DNA of 64,000 bases from Anticarsia gemmatalis (lineage: Eukaryota; Arthropoda; Insecta; Lepidoptera; Erebidae), in NCBI RefSeq assembly GCF_050436995.1, contig NC_134749.1, positions 11,488,001 to 11,552,000 on the forward strand, in the 5' to 3' direction. The translations under genes and the position numbers were made by a program. This document shows, in pieces, positions 49,146 to 61,269 of the stretch. Under the pieces are notes generated by a model. That model saw only the letters and a program-made list of their open reading frames with translations, ran no database searches and had not been told where the DNA came from. The first letter of the stretch is position 1. The number at the start of each line of letters is the position of its first letter.

Positions 49146-49559
49146 TTAACAGTCACTAAAAAGCCCAGTATAACATATTTAATAAAAGCAAAAAACAAGT
49201 TCTATATCCCACCTTCTATCATACAACATCATTAAGCTGTGACGTCAAACGTTAATAGGTCGGCCGACCCTTCTGACCTCATAACCTGAAACTGGCCTAG
49301 GCTATGTAGAAAATAGCCTTCACATTAGCTAGCGAATTAGGACCACATCAGGTGTGGTGCCGTAAAAATATTCACTAGAGTCTTTTAAATTATGTTTGAT
49401 GTCAAATGACGTGTTTTATGTTTATGTAAACAGAATACAATTTTGGGTGCGGTTTGAATCATTGCTTTATTTTTATATTTCAAACTTCTGACGTCACTTT
49501 TGTGTCTAGCTGGTTGCTTTAATTTCTGCAAAAAAATTCTGTATTATTTGTATTATATG
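49146..49559. promoter_or_regulatory. Cluster of CRE-type and AGGTCA-like palindromes
   Basis: TGACGTCA at 49240-49247 and again near 49490, a perfect palindrome GGTCGGCCGACC at 49258-49269, and TGACCTC at about 49275, the complement of an AGGTCA half-site. Such half-sites are bound by nuclear receptors, but there is no adjacent promoter. This is a motif observation only. Confidence 0.2.
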
Positions 49560-49680
49560 GCAACAGACTTGCCCTGACTAACATTGTTAATGGCGGGTGT
49601 GTTTCATACACCTCTGCCTAGATCTTCGGGTGTAATAGGCGTGATGCTGTGTGTGTATGTTAGTTTTGTAAGCAACACCC
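49560..49680 (+). mobile_element. SINE 3' portion
   Basis: AATGGCGGGTGTGTTTCATA, CACCTCTGCCTAGATCTTCG, GGTGTAATAGGCGTGATGCT and GTGTGTATGTTAGTTTTG are the best-preserved 3' block of the tRNA-derived SINE family here; the head is absent. Confidence 0.75.
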
Positions 49681-50024
49681 AGTTTGGATTTTCATAATTT
49701 TACACAATTTTCTGCAAAATATCCCCTATTACCCACGATATTACTACAGTTTCCGTAAATCTTTTTTATCTTAACGCCAGTTTCAATTACACCCTACGTG
49801 TCATAAGTAGGTACTTATTTAATAAACCCTTTATAACAATACGTTACAAACCTATTATTTTCCGGTCATTTACCTGCACTTCCTCACCGAAATAATTCTC
49901 TTCCTCCACAAAGGTCGTCGCAAATGAGTTCCTATTTACAATGACAACGACATTAATACGAGTGGCAATAAAAAAGTTGCTTGCGTTGTCTTTGCACGCA
50001 ACCAACGATGATGATCGATATTCT

Positions 50025-50150
50025 GCTTTTTTTTTTTCTTCTTAACCCGTGACCGTCCCATTGCTGGACAAAGGTTTCCTCCTGAACGAGGGTTAAGTCT
50101 TAAGTCCACCACGCTGGCCAAGTGCGGGATGAGAACTTTGCATGCCCTCA
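50025..50150 (-). mobile_element. Non-LTR retrotransposon 3' tail
   Basis: Minus strand reads GTGCCCG-less but ordered blocks CACTTGGCCAGCGTGGTGGA, TTAACCCTCGTTCAGGAGGA, CCAGCAATGGGACGGTCACG and GGTTAAGAAG before an A-rich tail (T run at 50028-50037 on plus). The longest of the five related tails. The 71-codon minus frame across it is an artefact. Confidence 0.78.
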
Positions 50151-53100
50151 AGAAATGTATTAAACAATTTTAAGACATTGCAAGGGTTCATAAGGATGAT
50201 TTTATTCCTGTTGCAGGTGATTATTAAAATCTAATAAATGTTATTTTGGTTCTGGAAGTTCGGACTCATTAAGCATTAGTTTTCTGATTGAAAAGTTAAA
50301 GAAGGCAATAAGCATCATGAGGTAATCTTGTTAGCATTTATTATTGGTCGTAGCGTGATGATATAATTTATATTCGTAAGATAGATCACTCATAATTTAT
50401 TGACAACACATAATACTTACCTAATTCCAGATCCTTACATGTTACAATTTCTTACACAATAACTTACATCAGAAATGTTCGTAAAGTAAACACGTATAAT
50501 TGAACATGAATAATTGCAAGAAAAGACCGAGATCTCATATTAATTAGACATCTGTTAGACATATTGATCGACCATCTGTTCCTTACCTGATCTGTGCTTT
50601 TGTGTAATAGTACGTGAACAAAATAAATTAGTATTTAACCTGTATATGACATTAAAACTTGCCTGAACAATTATGCTTGTATCTTCAAAACTACTGAACC
50701 GATTTTAATGAAAGTGGTTGCATATTATAGCTGAAATTATAAGCTTTATTACTATGTAAATATCATGTAAATCTGATTAGTAGTTTTTGAGTTATCATGC
50801 AACAAACAAACAGTAACGATTTTACAGTACCAATAGTAAGATAAAACCAGAAATGTTTAAATCGTGTGATTTATGCAATTGTAACGTTTAATGCATAAAT
50901 ACATATTATGCCATATTACATACATATGTTGTGACATAAGTTTTTAATGACTTTTATGTCAGAATGTAGGTGACATGCGACTGTATTCTTTCAAGTGAAA
51001 GGTTAGGTTTTATCTGTTGAGACCATCGAGAATTATTTGGCACAGTTTTGCTCAATATTCTTTTACCATCATCCATCATTATCAGGCTAAAAATCTTGGG
51101 CAATTTGTTTTAAGACAAATCCTTAGTTAAGAATGAATAAAATGTCACTCTAGGCAGGCACAAAATATAATACAATAAGACCCCAAATTATGTATTTTTT
51201 AAATATTTTATAGTCTTTTAAGCTGAGTCTTCGTCCAAGAAGAAAAAAATGCTTGGATTTAAAAAAAAATCTATGTGATTATTTTGATTAAACGATATGT
51301 GCATACACAAAATCATACCTTCTTCCTTTAGGAGTAGGCAGAGACCAAAGAATATGTAAGCTATATGATGATATAGTATGAAATTGAACTTCAATAGTCA
51401 TCAATTGCCCTGCTACACTTATTTTGTAAACTAAAACCATAAAAACCCAATTTCACTCACTCACAAGTCATAACTTTCTTAATTTCCTTTTAAAAGCCAT
51501 CGTTAATTCGCACAAAATGTGCGAACCGATCGTTAGATGGATAAAGTAGAAGGTAATGAGTAAGCACTGTTTAACACGCGATCAAAACTGGCCGTGCTGT
51601 GAAAATTATATGTTTTTAATACAGTTTACTTAACCTGTTATTTGTAATTGCTGTTCTAATAGATGATTGAATGGTATTTAACTGCTACGGTAGTTTAACG
51701 CGATTTAAAGATGGGTTTGTAAACACTATCAAAATGAAATTGATATGAATGATTTGATTGTATGATAACATTAGATATGCGTGTTCCCCGTGTATTATGA
51801 TTACGAATTTGATTATTTATTGTGAAATATCAATTTTCAGTCCCGAATAATGTCGTAATTTTTTTAAATAATGCACGGGTGTTAATGTTCAATTTCGCCA
51901 AAATTTACTTCCGACAAAGAAATGGTTCATCTATCTGAAATCTTCTAGATTTGGATCAAAATTAACAGAGTTTTAGTAATAATATAATCTGAGAAAAGAT
52001 ATAAGTTTCTTTTGTTAAATTAAACACCTATAAAGAAAAAAAAGGTTGTAACTTTGAATACGTGCGGTCAACTCAACTAGCTTCTTACAACATTGCGCTT
52101 ACCCTAATATTTGAATCACAAATGTATACAAGCCCGGAGTCAGTGGGCGGGACATTACGATGTATTGCCACCATTAACTGGTCTGATGGCTTCATTCTGT
52201 TTTATATCTGCAATCGCAGTAACACCCAACACCCCGGTTATTTCACCACTAATGATGGGAATTCCCTAGAAAATGGGTAATTCGAAAGTAATTGTTCGGT
52301 GAAAATATCAGGTGAATAATGAAACAGAATTAATAGGACTGCTGATCAGTAATCAGGTTTGATTAAATAGTAGTAATAGTAAGATTTGCTATTAAGAGCT
52401 TAGCTGTAGAAACTTGGTTATACATCTGTTTTTGATGAAGGTGGTTGCGTGTAGCAGATTTTTTTTACTAAAATGAAAATGTCACCCTTTCGCCCGTTTC
52501 AGTTTAAGTCCTTCAAAGGAAGCCTTTTTTGGGATGTGATTAAGTTAAAAGATGTGTAGTTCACGCTCAAAAAGTCCACTTAAGTAGGTACTCTTATCTT
52601 ACTTTTTGAGTGACTCTCACAATACCACAATGCAACCCTTTTTTGGGGAAGTCGGTATACACATCCAAATTATAGCTACTATAGTCGTTGGGGAAACTAA
52701 AGTAGGGAAAAAGAAAGACCCTGCTAATTCCTTAGGGTTAAGTAAAATCTGTCCCAAAAAAAAGACCAAAAATATAATGAAGGTCTTTGGAACTCTCTAG
52801 TAATTGTTGTATTGACAAAAAGCTCAATTTGTCTGTGAAGTTACATCATACGAATATATTAATTACTTTCGTATGACACTAGTTGTGAAACATCTCACTG
52901 GAGAGTGCGTGATTAATATTGTAATTTTAAGTTATAATCACTTCTATTGTTCGCCAAAATTCTGTTCGCAAAAAACCCAGTACCCTTCCCTACAAAAGTA
53001 AAACTTACTGTTAATAGCGTCCATTAGAAAACAATGCTTTAAATCACGGCAAGTTCAATTCATCATGGAAATTCCTCTATTATTACTACACATGAGACAG

Positions 53101-54509
53101 TATACTTTCGTCATTAACCTTTCCTCTAGCCCCCGGCCACGGTAATGTTCCTCACGCAGCAAATTAGACGTTACTTTATCTCCAAGTAATGATGCTGAAT
53201 GTGGATTATGTAAGGATGTGTTCGCGGAAGTTGTATTGTTTCGCGTCGTGAGATACAGATATGAATTAACAGGTCTATCACATCGGGATGTAATTGTATG
53301 GAAGATGATGAATGTTCTTAATGTTTGGTTATGTGTTGGTATTTAGCAATATGGCCACCACCAAATGCGTGTGTATTAGTTTGTACATTTCTACTTACAT
53401 ATTTGGTAAATCGCGTGAAGATTTGTTAAAAATATCATCACCATTTTCTAATAATGTTGACTATTATTTTGTATCTTTTGTCTGATTTAAACGACTATTC
53501 TCAGTATCCTATGATTCCTTTCGTATTCAAGAGCTTGATAAAGTATTTTAAAAATAAAATATCAATTAGAAATTCTTACTTAATTCTGTCGTGAACAATC
53601 TTTACCCAAATTCTACGTTACCAAAACAAAGCAGATTCTCGTATCACAGAACAGTTTCAGCTAATTTTAACCGTCACACATTAAACTAAGAAAACTGTGG
53701 AAGTGAATCTATCGTGAAGTGGAGTGAACGACGCTCACGCGACGATAAGTAATTAACGACGTCACTCAGCTGTCTGTCAAATTAACGCCCTTTTGCAAGT
53801 GTGGTGTGAGTAATGGACGGCCAGCGAGTTTTTAGATATATAGTGCAATAGTTGTTGTATATGGGTTAATGATTCCGGGTTATATTTGCGGGTTGGGTTT
53901 AGGATTTTGATGGGTATTTTGTTTCTTGTTTATATTTAAACTATTTCGACAGTTTCCCTTGTATATATTTTTTCCTTTTTATTGAGAAAGAACCTTATTT
54001 AAAAAAAAAACGTAGTATAGGTTTAAAACCAAGTCTTCAGTCGTCTATATGCTGAATTTTATCAAAATTGCACAAACAGATTTGTAGACCAAACTTTGAC
54101 TTTAAACCATAACATAATTTAACAATTTACTTCTTCACCTATATCCAAATAACCGTCAGAAACACATAAAACCATTATTCAATCCATTAATTGTTTTACA
54201 AAGCTTTTACCTTTTCCCACATTACAATCGGGAGACCCTTTTCCCCTTGCAGAATGCCTGGCTGACTTGTCAAATTTTATAATAATTGCTCTCGTAAGGG
54301 TAATGCCCTGCGTCATTACGGTGCAGGGATGCTTTAAGGGCTGCTGAAGACAGATTTATTGAGGGCCACTCTTTTGGAAAACGCGACAAAATAGCCCTAT
54401 TTATTACCTTTTTACGAAAAAAAAGTCACGTACTATGTTTAACTGGTTTTGGGTTAAATTACTTTGCAAAATTTGTTCGAAAGAAAAGTAGAAAGACCCG
54501 CACAGTTGT
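50151..54509. other. AT-rich sequence with one decayed repeat and one odd GC patch
   Basis: The stretch 50665-50840 carries CTACTGAACCGATTTTAATG, a block typical of short Helitrons, but has no ends. At 54230-54360 a GC-richer patch follows CCTTTTCCCCTTGCAG and contains CCCTGCGTCATTACGGTGCA plus GGG, a 6-bp stem. It could be a noncoding exon, but no donor or open frame supports this. Frames at 52062-52280 and 52606-52800 are unsupported. Confidence 0.4.
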
Positions 54510-54605
54510 TCTTTTGTATGAATGTTTGTTATTCAATAACTCGAAAACTACTGAACGGATTTGGATGAAATTTTGTACAAAGGTAGTTTATTACCTGAAT
54601 TATTA
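54510..54605 (+). mobile_element. Decayed Helitron-like fragment
   Basis: AACTCGAAAACTACTGAACG then GATTTGGATGAAATTTTG is the common internal block of lepidopteran short elements. The 130-codon frame 54514-54906, the longest in the window, begins inside it and is therefore not believable as a gene. Confidence 0.5.
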
Positions 54606-54905
54606 CATTTTTAATCCCGGGAAATCTTTTCAGGCGGTCAGTGCTAGATATGTATTTGATACGTATATTTATCATCATTCTATAAACACTTTGCGTCTCT
54701 ACTGCATTGACTTACATAATATACCGGTTAACCTTGCCCTGTACCAATCAGGTGTATTAGATTGTTGTGTATCTATCATGCATTTGACAAATCCCTTACA
54801 ACATACAGACCGTACTATGACAGGTAAATGCGGTACAACTTCGATCGTTAGAAAGAGATCACGCTATACAACTGTAGCGTTGTATTTTTCTCACGATAGA
54901 ACTTG

Positions 54906-55717
54906 AATCACTTTAAACAATAAAGCGAACCGATTTCTAAAATTTAAAGTTTAAAGGATTAGAGTACGAATCCTACTGTGAATTATCTATTACAATGATA
55001 TGTTTATTAACGCGAACATCCATATTAATATTGGCATTGCCTGGAGTTTTGGCGCAGGTTATAATAGCCGTGGCCGCAGATGAAAAAACCTCGTATTTAT
55101 TTTTCTCATGATCCTTTGATCTTCAGTTACAGTTAAAACAGCTAGACTAAAATAACGCTACTCCATAACAGTAACTAAAAATTGAACTCTAGGATCAAAA
55201 CCATAAACAGTAACATGTCTTTCCCATTACGTTACGTCACAAAAAAATGCATAACGATATAATTTAATCAAAAATGGTACAAACTTAAATTTGAAAAAAT
55301 TTAAATTACCCTAGTATTGCCATTACAAAAAACAACCCAACAGTTACAGTTACCGACATAATTTATTCAAAAGTGTTACCAACATAATATTTCTTTATAA
55401 AACGTTTTATTTTTCCCCAGTATTGTCATTGGCTGTAAACATTGCCATTTCTCTTTTGTTCACAAAAATGCGTTTGAACAGTTGCCAAGTGTCGCCTTGG
55501 GAATTATGTGAAAAAGGCTGCCACTATAAGAACCGCTAGTTTAACGAGATATTTTAAATATACGAGCGAGTAATAAAACCGACACTTCCTATGGTGTTTT
55601 TCGTAAATGTCTTTTAGTTTGTGATTTTGGTATTATGATGCAGTTAAACCGTTGTCTGTTACTTAGTTCTTATCTATTCTTCTGTTTAATTATTTATGAT
55701 GCTTTTATATTATCGTA
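54906..55717. other. AT-rich sequence without recognised feature
   Basis: No exon or repeat family was recognised. Confidence 0.45.
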
Positions 55718-55887
55718 CTGGCTTCTGTTCGCGACTTCATCCGGGTTAAAAGATTACCTGGATTCAAATGTGAGAATCCAGGTTTTAAACGACCAGTATA
55801 TCATTTTTAATTAAGATCCGTCTAGTAATTTATTTGACAAACATCGATCAAGACTTACAAACTTTCGCATTTATAATATTAGTAGGA
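55718..55887 (-). mobile_element. Decayed non-autonomous Helitron
   Basis: Minus strand starts A|TCCTACTAATATTATAAA like 46147-46359. The 3' end is eroded to CCAG, next to CGGATGAAGTCGCGAACAGA. Contains a short inverted repeat ACCTGGATTC / GAATCCAGGT at about 55756-55783. Confidence 0.75.
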
Positions 55888-56142
55888 TAGGATACTATAT
55901 AGGATTTTATTTTGATAAAGAAGGATCCTGATCTGTACAACTAATCCCCTTTACTTACTATCGGAACACTAACTATCAAAATCATAAATATACATTTTTG
56001 CACGTTTTGCGAACTTTCATTTGGTTAGGTCCTCAAAAATGGATAATGAGATTGTTTTTGAAGAATTCTCACTCCTTAAAAATCATGCAAATGACTGTTT
56101 AAAATAACTGTCAAACTAAACATCACTCGTCGCTACTTTTCG
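55888..56142. other. AT-rich sequence without recognised feature
   Basis: Nothing recognised. Confidence 0.45.
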
Positions 56143-56198
56143 CTTGTCACTTTTGACAACAATGACAATTGTTCTTGTCAGTCGTCAAAAGTGACAAG
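56143..56198. repeat. Perfect 15-bp inverted repeat, 26-base loop
   Basis: CTTGTCACTTTTGAC at 56143-56157 and GTCAAAAGTGACAAG at 56184-56198. The loop contains ACAATGACAATTGTTCTTGT, itself partly self-complementary. Confidence 0.92.
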
Positions 56199-56321
56199 GA
56201 CACATTAGTATGCAGCCAATATGATTATTAAGTTGCTGGACTAGATACCTATTAGGCATTCTAGTTAGGCTTTCTGACTAGACCAACGCGTCAGATAAAT
56301 CGGTGCTATTTTATATACTTA

Positions 56322-56515
56322 CTAGCGGACCCGACAGACGTTGTCCTGTCTAATAAATTTAAAAATTAATTAAAAAAACATTGTCCAGCGGACAAAATTG
56401 TGAATCTTAACCATTCTCAGATCCCCTTGAACACACCCAAAAATCAAAATCGGTCCAGTCGTTTAAGAGAAGTTCAGTGACATACACACTTACAGAAGAA
56501 TTATATATATAAAGA
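56322..56515 (-). mobile_element. Intact short Helitron, 194 bp
   Basis: Minus strand starts A|TCTTTATATATATAATTC and ends CAACGTCTGTCGGGTCCG, CTAG|T. Contains the GTCGTTTAAGAGAAGTTCAG block in plus orientation. It equals the first half of the composite 43706-43990 and shows that this half is a complete element with its own 3' end. Confidence 0.9.
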
Positions 56516-56953
56516 TACTAAATCTTAGTATAGTTTAACTATTTTTGTTCTAGCTTGTGTCATTTTATCATTGTATTTCATATATTTTAGAATAAACTTT
56601 AACCTCGTAGCCAACCCCTGCTGTGTATGATAATTATTTTTTCATATTAATATTATTATCTTTAAGACATCATGGATATGAAAGTAAACGGTTGTGCTAT
56701 ATCAATCTGTTTTTATAAGAGATACCAAGTTATTTGTTAATATTATATTCTGCATAATGATGGCATCCCTATGTCAACCTTTTTGTATATTTGCATGCTA
56801 TTGTAAATGGCAAAATGTGTCTTGTACCTATTTTTATTTACTACCATGTTTTGTTACCACATTTTACGCAAATAAATAATTATTCTATTCCTATTCTATT
56901 CTAATCAAAAGGGTTCAAATGTGATTTTTGTTGCACAATATGTAGGAACTAAA
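56516..56953. other. AT-rich sequence without recognised feature
   Basis: Ends with a short TTCTATTCCTATTCTATTCT run at 56884-56901. The 61-codon plus frame at 56694-56879 is unsupported. Confidence 0.45.
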
Positions 56954-57126
56954 GTAGCCCTATTCTCTACTATTATCAAGCATCGACAGCCGGCTAGCTA
57001 TCGAAAAAAAATGTATGAAAATCTGATCAGCGCCTCTAGCGGACGTCGTTAATACTATTTTGACAGTACATTTTGAATGTCAAACTCTCGATACTCGATG
57101 GTTTCAATTGTCGAGAATCGCGCTAC
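56954..57126 (+). mobile_element. TIR element (MITE family A)
   Basis: CCTATTCTCTACTATTATCA, GACAGCCGGCTAGCTATCG, TATGAAAATCTGATCAGCGC, CTCTAGCGGACGTCG, and the right end TGTCGAGAATCGCG. About 173 bp, second-best copy after 2951-3127; the right inverted repeat is partly decayed. Confidence 0.82.
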
Positions 57127-58424
57127 TGATCCGTATCCCTTACAGACTGGATACAATCTAGTTAAAAGTAGTCCGATTCCAAAAATTTTATAGTAACATC
57201 TTATACCGAAAAGTAGGTCTCTTGGCAACAAATTTGCTTATGGTAATAGTAAGAGGTTGTTCATCTCAAACAACTAACATGGTTGTAGGATCTTTGCCAA
57301 GTTGAAAACGTATTTTCAAATCTTTTGCGTTAAATATTTTTAAGTCAGATTAATATTAAGATAGAGATAGACAGCTTCTAAATACTTTAGCTTTTTTGCC
57401 GCATTGTTTCTTTTTTCAAGTTTGAGTATTTTTTTTATTTTGATTGGATTTTCATTTTAGTTAAATGGTGCAATAAAACTGAAATACGCTACTGTTCAAG
57501 GTACTTTTATAAGACTCATATCGTTTGAAGTGTTATAGCATTTTGTTTTAGAGCTAATAAAATAAACTACGTTTTATTTCTTCCTATATAGAGTTGACTA
57601 TTAATTTGTGACAGATCATTAACCGTTTTCCGCCGGCCTCATGTTTTTATCAATAAAAACTTTATTAAGTAACTGCACGGTAATAAAGTCATAAGGAACT
57701 ATTAAAAACTTTACGTTTGAGGTAAATAAATAGTGATAATAAATTATGTTGATATGTTCATTGCGTATCGAAGTCGTGGCTTTGATTCCTGACTTGGCAA
57801 TCGTGCTAAATGTAAGACTACTAGCTGAACTGCACTTGTCTGCTTGCGGGATATCATCAAATTATTTCTGAAAAAAAAAATCTGTGTCTTATGCTAATAT
57901 CTTGACTATAATATTGCAAAGATTCATTAAATTTCGTCAGTATTTTTTTGTTATTTTCTCAGACCTTTACATTTACCATATTTGTGGAATAGACTCTATC
58001 ATCATTGAAAAAGCGAACCATTTTACTCTATCTACACTATCGGGAGTAAAAGGCGTCATATTATAAGAAATATTTTATATTTATATTTTGAAACTTTACG
58101 AAAAAAATGTTTGTTATGAATAGTTGAACAATTTTCATCTAAGTCTATATGGACTATTTCAAACTCAGACCAAGTAAATACAAAATCACTTTTACTTATA
58201 AAATATAGTGACACATTGATAACTAGGTGTAAACAACAAAACTAGTATAACTGGAAAAGTAAATCATTTTTCGCATATCATTTATAACAACTCGTTAGTC
58301 GTTAGGCGAGAAAACTATTTAAGAATCAAATTATTACTAAACTTGTCATGGCAAAGTAAAACATAGGAAAAGTACGACTAACACTGTCTAGTATTTAAAG
58401 TTTGTCATCTAAAAGTCGTCATGC
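57127..58424. other. AT-rich sequence without recognised feature
   Basis: TCGTGGCTTTGATTCCTGAC near 57772 faintly resembles a SINE B-box region. No exon was recognised. Confidence 0.4.
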
Positions 58425-58610
58425 TGGTACTATTTCGTCGGGAGATCGTGGGTTCGATTCCCACACGAAATATTTTTTTCTGCGATCTACAAAAAGCTGT
58501 TTCGGGTCCCGTCCCCAGACACCTCAACCGATTTGTATGTTTGTAAAAGTCCCTGCGACACAAGAGTAATTCTTAGTGCGGGGATAGTATTTTAAGTAGA
58601 GAACCAGTGA
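58425..58610 (+). mobile_element. tRNA-derived SINE (second type), copy 2
   Basis: CGTCGGGAGATCGTGGGTTC, GATTCCCACACGAAAT gives an intact B box GGTTCGATTCC. It is followed by GCTGTTTCGGGTCCCGTCCC, GTTTGTAAAAGTCCCTGCGA, CACAAGAG and ATTCTTAGTGCGGGGATAGT. It matches 42460-42650 in order. Confidence 0.82.
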
Positions 58611-60171
58611 GTAAAGCAATCTTAGGCAAGGACATTACGCAGATGAGTGGTATCTAAGCACCTCTATCTCAATATCTAGCGGATCACACTTTTGATTACG
58701 AACCGGTTAGTACCAGACACGCTAGGAAAAAAGTCAAGATTACTTAAAAGTCTAGAAGCTCTTTGCCATATCCAGGAAGCAAATTTAAGATTGTCATAAA
58801 CAGCTAATAGTATACACCGCCCAAACCACTTCGACAGTTCATAAAACAATTGCCATTAACTTTCTGCCTACCTACATAAAGAAAGTAATAATCACCGTAT
58901 TACATTAGCATAAAACTACACAACAAGTAGCTGACATTGTCCTTAATCTTTTACACTTACGGCCAATAATATTGACCCAATAAGGTTATTTAATTTATCC
59001 ACTGTTTTTGGTGTTTGAATATTAATGGTGACCTCCATTAAGTGACTTTACGATAAGTTATGGCCGTAGTTGCAAATATTTTCCGCTTCCTATTACCTTA
59101 TTTGTAGTGTATTGACTGAATATGGCTTATAGTAATTATTTGCTGCAATATCTATTACTAAATGAGTAGTTTTTGTATGAATAATTGAATGAAAATGTAT
59201 CATTAGTGCTTTATTCTTTTTTACGAAGTGAATGATTGGAATTATAAGACAAAAATAAACAAAACTATAAATAGAAAGTGAATAAATAAGTACTTATGTA
59301 TTATTACCTAAACGTCGTACGGTACTTTGTATTTATAATACGTTGATATTTATAATAGTAAATGCATTTAATGTTTTAGCTTTTCTAAAACCTTTAATTT
59401 TTTGTATCTGATAAGCGTTTAAAAAGTCCACAAAAACTATTATTTCTTTCAACGTAAACTATTAGCGTATTTAAGTTCCACACACATAAACACTTACACG
59501 TCTTTGTCAGTGAACCCATTGTTATCCTGACATGTTAAATTACAGTTTAACCCGTGCTGCCAAAACTTTGCTCCTCAAGTGTAACCCGACATTCGTTCCT
59601 GACATCTTTCAACTTGTTCTGACATGGCCCTCACATTGGCCAAACGACAGCCGCCGACAGGTTTCACTGTACTAACTTTTAACGTTTAAAAAACAGTATG
59701 CCATTTGAATTTGATTCTTATTTCATTATAAATAGAGTTTTAAGTTTGTGTTTTTGAATAGAACGTGTTATGTTGTATTTGTTCGCAAAATTAATTACAA
59801 TTCTAAGTTTATACTTATTTTTGAAAGGTATTGTACGTTAAGACGTATGTCAGAATGTTAATAGCAGGGAATAGACGGAAAACTATTGTTTTGTTTTAAT
59901 TATTACTTATGCGTTTCTAAATTGAAAAATTGTAATGCCACAAAGATTTTCATAAAATCTTACAGATATTCCAACTCTGTCACAAAAGAACTATGGGGCA
60001 GATTTTGAAAAAAATGGCATATAAATAGTTTATAATCTGGATTGTTATAATGTTTTTTTTCTCCCAGGGAATCCTTTCACGCAGACAAAATTAAGTATAT
60101 ACCATAAGTTATCCTTCAATCGGGTTGATCAATTATGACACTAAGTTAACCACTATCAAGAAAAACGTATA
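58611..60171. other. AT-rich sequence without recognised feature
   Basis: No exon or repeat family was recognised. Confidence 0.45.
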
Positions 60172-60405
60172 TTAGGCCGGGGAAAAAGTCTTTTCGCATT
60201 ATAGTATGTATGAACTTGTAATAAAATATCTTTGGCTTCAAGAATCACAAATGAGTACACGGTTCATAAGGCTTCTTTCAGTGAGCTCGTGAAGTACCCA
60301 AATATCGACCTTTTTTGTTTAGAGAAAAGATTTTATTACAAGTTAGTAGTACAATAAGTAAGTAGTACAATACTATAATGCGAAAAGACTTTTTCACCGA
60401 CCTAA
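60172..60405. mobile_element. Mariner-like MITE, intact, 234 bp, TA target duplication
   Basis: The left end is TTAGGCCGGGGAAAAAGTCT then TTTCGCATTATAGTATG; the right end is the reverse complement of TTAGGTCGGTGAAAAAGTCT then TTTCGCATTATAGTA. TA flanks both sides (60170-60171, 60406-60407), as in Tc1/mariner. Too short for a transposase. A truncated relative is at 9952-10160. Confidence 0.93.
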
Positions 60406-60769
60406 TATTTCACTCTTTTTCAACAATTGTGACGTCACTAACGCCCTTTAATCAAAGTAGCGTATACCTTGACCGAGTGAATTTGATACTTTAACATACA
60501 TTTCAATACAAGTGGTATTTAAGATTTATGAATTAAAAGCAAAGTGCAATTATCATTGCGTCACTTAAACTGTTACATTTACGTTGTTTTGTACGCACTG
60601 GGTTTTATATTTATGATAATTAATATTGAGGTGTTTATTTTTAAACTTTACTGTTATATAAATTAGTTTATTTAACAATTATTTCAATTAATTATCATTT
60701 AGTCCAACGGCGAACGAAAACATCGCGACGCGAACCCTTGCAAGCCTAAAAAATGTTTGGCTCACTTGA
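60406..60769. other. AT-rich sequence without recognised feature
   Basis: A CRE-type TGACGTCA lies at about 60430. Nothing else was recognised. Confidence 0.45.
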
Positions 60770-60850
60770 CTCAAAGCCTAACCTCTCCATCTTTCGGGAG
60801 GAGATTCTTGCCCAGCAGTGGAACAAATTAATGGGTTAAAAAAAGAAACG
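60770..60850 (+). mobile_element. Non-LTR retrotransposon 3' tail
   Basis: CAAAGCCTAACCTCTCCATC, GGGAGGAGATTCTTGCCCAG, CAGTGGAACA and TGGGTTAAAAAAAG, the same order as the tails at 22515, 24186 and 50025. Confidence 0.8.
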
Positions 60851-60998
60851 AATCTTAATCTCCTTCTACTTACTCTGGCTTCTGCCTACTGGGAAAAAGA
60901 CGTGATTTCTTGTATTATTACATCAAAGCAGCGTAAGAAATATGTTATTTGTCTTTTGAAGTAATGATCTCTTGTTGCTCAAAACAATCTAATACTTT

Positions 60999-61259
60999 CT
61001 TCTTCTTCTTATCGTATGGTTAGTGGTCAACCTAGTGTCAAAGTTGTTCAAGCCGCCCGAAGGCCTTTGACGTGGCTTAACGACTGTTATCTTAATTGAC
61101 AACAACCGGGACCGACTTTTAACGTGCCCTCCGAAGCACGGAGACGCCCAGTTCAAATACCACTATGCGGTCACCCATCTATGGAATGACCGCGCCAAGG
61201 TTTGCTTAATCCACGGATCGTTTACCGACCGGTGAGCGCACCTGGCTACGGGCGCCATG
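60999..61259 (-). mobile_element. 5S rRNA-derived SINE, second full copy
   Basis: Very similar to 24836-25096. The minus-strand head holds ATTAAGCAAACCTTGGCGCG and GATGGGTGACCGC, an exact match to the 5S rRNA motif GATGGGTGACC plus GC. The body GTGCTTCGGAGGGCACGTTA and the GAA-repeat tail follow. Flanks CTAATACTTT (60989-60998) and CTGATACTTT (61260-61269) form a 10-bp target duplication with one mismatch. Confidence 0.92.
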
Positions 61260-61269
61260 CTGATACTTT

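Noticed and set aside
54514..54906. 130-codon open frame, the longest in the window
   Set aside because: It begins inside a decayed Helitron-like fragment and its length is near the chance maximum.
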